Below are positions 27,751 to 33,138 of a DNA stretch of 33,138 bases, one piece after another. The DNA is from Hepatocystis sp. ex Piliocolobus tephrosceles (Eukaryota > Apicomplexa > Aconoidasida > Haemosporida > Plasmodiidae): the NCBI GenBank assembly GCA_902459845.2, contig CABPSV020000079.1, positions 1-33,138 of the forward strand, read 5' to 3'. The position numbers were made by a program, and so were the translations under genes. Under the pieces are notes generated by a model that did not search any database, had not been told where the DNA came from, and saw nothing but the letters and a program-made list of their open reading frames with translations. Numbering within the stretch: the first letter of the stretch is position 1; every line of letters starts with the position of its first letter.

Positions 27751-27897
27751 AAAGCAAGGCAAAGTATAGTAAGGCAAGGCAAAGTATAGTAAAGCAACAT
27801 AAATCAAAGCAACATAAATCAAAGCAAAGTAAATCAAAGCAAAGTAGAGCAAAGCAAAGTAGAGCAAAGCAAAGTAAATCAAAGCAAAGTAGAGCAA
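27751..27897. repeat. Short-unit array of aaagcaaagta(g/a) type
   Basis: About 145 bp built from 5-bp modules (aaagc, aaagt, aaatc, agagc, aaggc) in varying order. The purine-rich strand is the plus strand throughout. Confidence 0.8.
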
Positions 27898-28184
27898 ATG
27901 ATGTAAAAAAAAAAAAAAAATAATAAAATAAATTAAGTAGTTTAAATAATTTTAAAAAAATAAACACACATTGTTATTAGTATTTATGTGCTTTACTATT
28001 TTGTAATATAAAGAATAAAAAAAAGATTTTAATTATTTACAAGTAAAAAAAAAAATGAAAATAAAAATATGTTTTATGGATTAAAGCTGGTAACTATATA
28101 CGAATGAGTAACACAAAAAAAGGACACAAAAGAACAACAAACAAAAAAAAAAAATAAAAAAAAAGTTCATAAAAAATAAACAGA

Positions 28185-28280
28185 ATTAATGGATATATTA
28201 ATGGGTATATTAATGAGTATATTAATGGGCAAATTAATGGGTATATTAATGGGCAAATTAATGGGCAAATTAATGGGTAG
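28185..28280. repeat. 12-bp repeat (attaatgggtat / attaatgggcaa), 8 units
   Basis: Eight tandem units. Two subtypes differ in the last three bases and are interspersed. Confidence 0.88.
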
Positions 28281-28546
28281 ATGAATAGCTAAATAATTAT
28301 CAGTTAGTATAATTTATTATCTATAATTTTAAAAGAAACTAATACACATTTAACTCCTTTATTCATTTGATTAGTTCAGTTTTTTAAGGGTAATAACATG
28401 CTTTAAAAATTTTATTATGTCTATTGTTTAAAAGCGTCAATAGATTATTTCTTTTCTCCCTGCGTTATGTACATCAGTACATGTGCTGATATATATATAT
28501 ATATATATATAAGGTTATAATTAACCAGTTTCTTCAGTCAATTACG

Positions 28547-28670
28547 GTCCCACTAGATCAGTCCCACTCAGTCAGTCCCATTCATTCATTCCCACTCAGT
28601 CAGTCCCACTCAGTCAGTCCCACTCAGTCAGTCCTACTCAGTCAGTCCTACTCAGTCAGTCTCATTCGAT
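28547..28670. repeat. 14-bp repeat (cagtcagtcccact type), about 8 units
   Basis: Tandem units carrying cagtcagtccca/cct with a degenerate leading copy. It is unusually GC-rich for this intergenic DNA and ends about 55 bp past the stop codon of the seven-TM gene, so it may lie in its 3' UTR. Confidence 0.85.
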
Positions 28671-28725
28671 CTACTTTTTTTTTTTTATAATAAACTTAAT
28701 GTACAAAATTGTTTTTATTGCTTTA

Positions 28726-31338
28726 CTAAATATATGTATATTTTTTTTTACCATCATTATTAATAGGCAATCCGATGCTCATATTTGAAAAAATATTCTG
28801 GTCACTGTTTTGGAAAGGGTTTAAAATAAAAATAGGATATTTAAATTCACAATTTTCTATGGAACAATTATTTGCACATTCGTTATTACATGTGTCTGTA
28901 CAATTTCTTTGACATCGGTTTATACAATGAATAGTACAACCAACATCAGATGATCCAGTAATGTTTGTACGGATGTGATGGCATAAGTCACTCTGTTTAA
29001 CAACATATAATGGAATCGTATTGAGTGTTATATTTTCATATTTTAAAGTAAAATATAAAATGTCTCCCCTGTATCGAAAAATGTATAAAATACAACACCA
29101 TATAACCAACTCACTAGTATATTCAATTAATATAATATGATCTTGTGAAAGGTTTAATATATTTTTTAAAAATTGTAATAGAATGGAAAAGCTAAAGAAA
29201 AGAATATTTATAAATAAATACATTTTATACATGCTTATTTTAATATGAATTGGGTATTCAAATGTTTGTATAATATTGTTGGAACTGGTAGTATTATTTG
29301 TATCCGTATTATTAACAGAACCACCATTAGTTACATTTCGAATAATAGCCAACTTTAATTGTAAAAATTTGATAATACGCAAAACATTATATACAATAAT
29401 ACTTAGTAAAAACATAAATACAAATATTAATACATATGCGTTATTTAAAAGATTCAATTGATTAAATGAAATAAAAATATAAATAAAAGTAATTAATATG
29501 GTTAAATATAAACCTTCTTTTTTATCAAAATATTCTCTTGTGATCATATATCCTTTACTAACTAAAAGTAAAATGGCATAAAACAATGTATTAAACATTG
29601 TATTTAAAATAATATAAGCCAATATACAGTATTCCTTCCATATATAATGGGTCCCGTTTGTAGAATATAATATACAAAACATTAATAAAAAGATATAAGA
29701 AAGTAAACGAACAATAGATGGTGATAGTAATAATCTGTGAAAAGGATTCATTGTTTGTCTCCATACATTTTTTACTAAAAAAAAATAAACTAAATTAGTT
29801 ATTAACCATGCAGGTATAAAAAGCATAGATAATGTCCAATGTATAGTAATATGACTCTTATTTGTTTTTTTTATATATATATATGGATTTACATTATTAA
29901 TCAAAATAAAAGTATTCTTTTTATCTTTTATATTTACATTCGTATTAAATACAAAAATATTTCCTGAATGAATAAAATGTGGATAAACCAGTTCTTCATA
30001 AAGAAAAAGGAAATTACTATTCTCTTTTTTAATGTTTTCATTTTTTTTAAATAAATAATCTTCAGTATTGTAACTTATCAAATAATATTGGGCAGGTATA
30101 GACGTATCATTGTTGTTGTTGTTGTTGTTGTTGCCTTTTTCGCAGAAGAGACATTGAAAGTTTACTATGCTAATCCATTTTGTATCAATCCACTTTGAAC
30201 GACCTAAAAAATTTATTCTATTACCAATTCTAGTAACACTCCACGGTGAAATGACATTATTGTCAATGTTGTCATTATTGTCATTATCAACATTATGGAC
30301 ATTATCGACATTATCAATATTGTTGTTATCATCTAGTTTAGTTTTAACAACCAGACCATGAACCATATCATTTAATTTACTTCCATATTCCACAGTGTCT
30401 ATTTCATAAACAATTGTATCTGTTTCTTTTTGTTTAAGCTCTATGTGTATATAATAAAATAATTTTTTGTATCTATTAAATATGTACAATTTGAATAAGT
30501 TAAATTTATATAAGCATGTTAAATAAATTAAAATAATATATTTTGTAACAGCATTCCAATTATTTTTAATTTTTATATAATGATAACTGTCGTTCCTAAT
30601 TGGGTTCGTACTGTTGATGTTATCCAAGTTGTTTGCGTTTAATTTGTCCATGTTGTATAACTTGTCTGTGTTTAACTTGACCACGTCTAACTTATCCATG
30701 TCTAACTTGTCTATGCTGTCTAACTTGTCCATGCTGTCTAACTTGTCCATGCTATCTAACTTGTCCATGCTGTCTAACTTGTCCATGCTGTCTAACTTGA
30801 CCATGTCTAACTTATCCATGTCTAACTTGTCCATGTTTAACTTGTCCATGTTTAACTTGACCATGTCTAACTTATCCATGTCTAACTTGTCCATGTTTAA
30901 CTTGTCCATGTTTAACTTGTCCATGTTTAACTTGTCCATGTTTAACTTGTCCATGTTTAACTTGTCCATGTTTAACTTATCCATGTTTAACTTGTCCATG
31001 TTTAACTTGTCCACGTTTAACTGGTTTGTGTCTAACTTGTTTGTGTTAGTTTGTTCCATGTCCGTTTGGTTCATGTCAATTTCCTCCCCCTCCTTGTTAT
31101 TACTTAAAAAAAGTCCACATACCGCACTACTGTAATATGTTTTATTACTCATACATTGTGCAGAATCGTTTAATATATACGCGAATATATAATTCTTTTC
31201 TTGTTCAACATATGATACATTATTATGAACCCTAATAACGTTTAATGTTGCATTAACATATATAAACGTTGTTTTTGTAAAATAACTAAGAATATAAAAT
31301 ACTAAATATATTACTCTCATTTTATGTTTAAATAACAT
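28726..31338 (-). CDS. Seven-transmembrane protein, GPR180/TMEM145-like, with luminal repeat and C-terminal cysteine string
   Basis: Single exon, 870 residues; an ATG six codons in (31320) has a better context. A signal peptide (about residues 7-30) is followed by a long N-terminal region with a 5-residue KLNMD-type repeat (about 108-235) and Asn-rich loops. Hydrophobic segments near 500-522, 541-560, 571-595, 609-627, 634-656, 702-725 and 735-755 give seven predicted helices. The layout, signal peptide plus soluble domain plus seven helices, together with KGYMITR after the third helix and HWT before the first, resembles the GPR180/TMEM145 family and, more loosely, GPR107-type Golgi proteins; this is pattern memory, not a search. 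The tail (about 756-870) has eight regularly spaced cysteines at 801-830 and is presumably cytosolic. A role in the secretory pathway is inference. Gene order places it beside the E1 beta gene. Confidence 0.8.
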   Translation of the reverse strand: MLFKHKMRVIYLVFYILSYFTKTTFIYVNATLNVIRVHNNVSYVEQEKNYIFAYILNDSAQCMSNKTYYSSAVCGLFLSNNKEGEEIDMNQTDMEQTNTNKLDTNQLNVDKLNMDKLNMDKLNMDKLNMDKLNMDKLNMDKLNMDKLNMDKLDMDKLDMVKLNMDKLNMDKLDMDKLDMVKLDSMDKLDSMDKLDSMDKLDSMDKLDSIDKLDMDKLDVVKLNTDKLYNMDKLNANNLDNINSTNPIRNDSYHYIKIKNNWNAVTKYIILIYLTCLYKFNLFKLYIFNRYKKLFYYIHIELKQKETDTIVYEIDTVEYGSKLNDMVHGLVVKTKLDDNNNIDNVDNVHNVDNDNNDNIDNNVISPWSVTRIGNRINFLGRSKWIDTKWISIVNFQCLFCEKGNNNNNNNNDTSIPAQYYLISYNTEDYLFKKNENIKKENSNFLFLYEELVYPHFIHSGNIFVFNTNVNIKDKKNTFILINNVNPYIYIKKTNKSHITIHWTLSMLFIPAWLITNLVYFFLVKNVWRQTMNPFHRLLLSPSIVRLLSYIFLLMFCILYSTNGTHYIWKEYCILAYIILNTMFNTLFYAILLLVSKGYMITREYFDKKEGLYLTILITFIYIFISFNQLNLLNNAYVLIFVFMFLLSIIVYNVLRIIKFLQLKLAIIRNVTNGGSVNNTDTNNTTSSNNIIQTFEYPIHIKISMYKMYLFINILFFSFSILLQFLKNILNLSQDHIILIEYTSELVIWCCILYIFRYRGDILYFTLKYENITLNTIPLYVVKQSDLCHHIRTNITGSSDVGCTIHCINRCQRNCTDTCNNECANNCSIENCEFKYPIFILNPFQNSDQNIFSNMSIGLPINNDGKKKYTYI
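28849..28938 (-). other. Cysteine-string segment C-(X3-C)6-X4-C
   Basis: Codes for residues 801-830 of the seven-TM protein. Cysteines fall at 801, 805, 809, 813, 817, 821, 825 and 830. The intervening residues are mainly Asn, Thr, Arg and Glu and differ from unit to unit, so it is not a recent perfect repeat. Confidence 0.9.
30634..31017. repeat. 15-bp in-frame repeat (KLNMD / KLDSMD) in the seven-TM protein
   Basis: About 25 units of a pentapeptide, with a block of 18-bp KLDSMD variants toward the C-terminal end. The long plus-strand frame (NLSMF) is its shadow. Confidence 0.92.
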
Positions 31339-32280
31339 CGTTAAAAAAAAAAGAAGAAAACACAGCAGCTATTAAAAACACACGTTTGACATTTTAGCGT
31401 TTCTCCTTAATAATTTTTTTTTTTTTTTTTCAAGAGATTTATTTTTATATAACTTATTTTTTATTTTTATAAAACTTGTAAAACAAAAAAATAAAAATAA
31501 AACATGTGCATGTGTAATATTATAGATACATGTGTGGGCTTTCCTTTTAAAACGAAAAACGCCTTATGCTTTTTTCCCAATAATTATGATTCTCATACAC
31601 AAGGTAAACATGTAAAAAAATAAAAAAAAAATTACATAACCATGTGTCGTGTCACATAAATCAATATATTTAAAAATAGCTTTGTTTTGTAAAAAAAAAA
31701 AAAAAGAGAGTATTTTAAAAATGAAACAGCGCATTAATATCAAAAAAAAAAAAAAAAAAAAATTAATAATCATTAAAGCTGAAAACAAAAAAATGAAATA
31801 AATTAAAAACGTTAAAAATGTATATATAACGAATAAAAGCAGATAAGGTTTATTGCTTACACATTTGTCGAGTGTTCAATGGATGATTAGCACTTAATAA
31901 ATGTATATTTAATAAACAATCCACATTAACATTAAACAAATTATAAAATTTTTCCAATGTATATGGTTTGTGTAAAACATGCAAAAAAAAGAAAAAAAAA
32001 TAAACCAATAAGTGTAAGCAAATGTGATAATTCTATATATATATATATATATACACATACATAAATCACAGTAAAAAAAAAAAATTCTTACTACGTAACT
32101 GATTATTTTTACCCTTTTTTTAAAACATTAAAAAAAAAAAAAAAAAAATACGTAATAAATATATTTTATGTTCTTTATGTTCATAAATGTATATGAATTT
32201 ATTTCTTTTGCAAGTTATCAGCATAAAGAAATGTGTTAATTTATTATAATTACAAAGTTAATAAAGTTTGTTTTTAAGCG

Positions 32281-32327
<47 letters not shown>

Positions 32328-32407
32328 ATTAAAAAAAAAAAAAAAAAAAAATCACGCAAAAGTTACACAGTTCACGCAATTTACGCAATTCACGCATTTC
32401 ACGCGAT

Positions 32408-32515
32408 TCACACAATTCAATAAATTTGTACTTTTGTATAATATTTAAAATTATTTCATTTTATATAGAGAAAAATATAGATTTCTATATAAAATGGCAT
32501 AAAAAAGAGATATAT
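32408..32515. repeat. Diverged direct duplication, copy 1
   Basis: About 108 bp, related to 32824-32932 at roughly 80% identity by eye. The shared core near its end is aaaatggcataaaaaag. Confidence 0.8.
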
Positions 32516-32823
32516 GTATATATACATATGCATATGTGCATATATATATATATATATATTTTAGTTCGGTTTTTTCAAACTGAGCTAACGTTAACGGATT
32601 AAAACTAAAAATTTTTTACGTACATAGAAAATTAAAAAATAAATATAATAATAATATATAAAAAAAAAAAAAAAATATTACAAAAATAACATCATGTTAA
32701 CTGCATAAAAGTAAACCCTCTTTTAAAATAGGTTTAGGTTATACTACCTATAACAAAAAAAAAAAAAAAAAAAAAAAAGCACTTCCTAATAAAATCTTTT
32801 AACATTAAACAAGAAAAGAAAAA

Positions 32824-32932
32824 TCACACAATTCAACAAATTAGTATTTTCTCATAATATATAAAACCGTTTCATTTCATAATCGAGAAAAATGTAGGTT
32901 TTCAGATAAAATGGCATAAAAAAGGGATATAT
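32824..32932. repeat. Diverged direct duplication, copy 2
   Basis: About 109 bp, same orientation as copy 1 and 416 bp downstream of it. Both copies begin tcacacaattcaa and end in gatatat, with mostly substitutions between them and few indels. It is not simple-sequence DNA. Confidence 0.8.
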
Positions 32933-32961
32933 ATTTGTATATGTTCTTATGTGTTTACGTA

Positions 32962-33091
32962 TTTTTTTGTGTTTGTTTATTTGTGTATTTTTTTGTGTTT
33001 GTTTATTTGTGTATTTTTTTGTGTTTGTTTATTTGTGTATTTTTTTGTGTTTGTTTATTTGTGTATTTTTTTGTGTTTATTTATTTGTGTA
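32962..33091. repeat. 26-bp minisatellite, about 5 units
   Basis: Tandem copies of gtgtttgtttatttgtgta followed by about seven T. It ends in a T-run. The apparent Cys/Phe/Val-rich frame is a product of the repeat. Confidence 0.88.
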
Positions 33092-33138
33092 TTTTTTTTT
33101 TTTTTTTTTTTTCAAGATGGCTTTTGCAAAATGAGTTA

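Larger units (their letters stand above)
27008..28725. other. Convergent intergenic region rich in minisatellites
   Basis: 1.7 kb between the stop codons of the E1 beta gene and the seven-TM gene. Apart from homopolymers and a (TA)n tract (about 27452-27474), it contains four different tandem arrays, listed separately. No gene or RNA was recognised. Confidence 0.65.
31339..33138. other. Upstream region of the seven-TM gene, no gene seen
   Basis: 1.8 kb with A-runs (about 31741-31761, 32282-32326 and 32755-32778), a run of cacgcaattta-like short repeats (about 32354-32410), a diverged noncoding duplication and a 26-bp array, listed separately. An ATG at 33116 after a T-run and CAAG meets a stop within six codons and cannot be called a gene; a gene may begin beyond the window. 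Confidence 0.6.

Noticed and set aside
30614..31135. 173-residue plus-strand frame rich in NLSMF
   Set aside because: It is the shadow of the in-frame 15-bp repeat in the seven-TM gene on the minus strand.
32949..33138. Cys/Val/Phe-rich plus-strand frame and a final ATG at 33116
   Set aside because: The first is a translation of the 26-bp array; the second meets a stop after five codons at the window edge.

Overview
This is a 33 kb piece of a Plasmodium (malaria parasite) nuclear chromosome. The evidence is extreme A+T richness, long poly(dA:dT) and (TA)n tracts, short GT/AG introns with T-rich acceptors, Asn/Lys-rich low-complexity proteins, and a gene order that, from memory, matches a conserved P. 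falciparum chromosome 14 block: glutaminyl cyclase, heme detoxification protein (HDP), a small coiled-coil protein, centrin-2, the FG nucleoporin NUP313, then plastid-type pyruvate dehydrogenase E1 beta. HDP looks clearly diverged from my recollection of the P. falciparum protein, so this is probably a species outside the P. falciparum subgenus. I cannot name it.

Layout: (1) 252-1592 (+), two-exon membrane-anchored glutaminyl-peptide cyclotransferase. (2) 2433-3539 (-), three-exon HDP. (3) 4691-7192 (+), eight-exon 355-residue coiled-coil protein with a possible kinetochore-type C-terminus. (4) 9593-10599 (+), three-exon centrin of 168 residues. (5) 12210-22158 (-), a giant FG nucleoporin. 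It appears as two long reading frames separated by about 240 bp, but a good donor and an in-frame tandem acceptor show they are probably one gene of about 3,234 residues. (6) 25730-27007 (+), intronless apicoplast-type pyruvate dehydrogenase E1 beta. (7) 28726-31338 (-), a seven-transmembrane protein resembling the GPR180/TMEM145 family, with a luminal KLNMD-type repeat and a regular CX3C cysteine string at its C-terminus.

These are housekeeping and parasite-biology genes, not an operon or a single pathway: secretory-pathway enzyme, hemozoin formation, centriolar plaque and mitosis, nuclear pore, apicoplast acetyl-CoA supply, and a secretory-pathway membrane protein. HDP with the coiled-coil gene, and NUP313 with the E1 beta gene, are divergent pairs with shared upstream regions. 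The other intergenic stretches lie between convergent or tandem genes.

Noncoding DNA is dominated by homopolymers, (TA)n tracts and many higher-complexity minisatellites (7-26 bp units), several inside introns. I found no tRNA, rRNA, mobile element or CRISPR array. The least expected features are the spliced structure of the giant nucleoporin, the cysteine string of the seven-TM protein, a substituted candidate heme ligand in HDP, and a diverged noncoding duplication near the right end.
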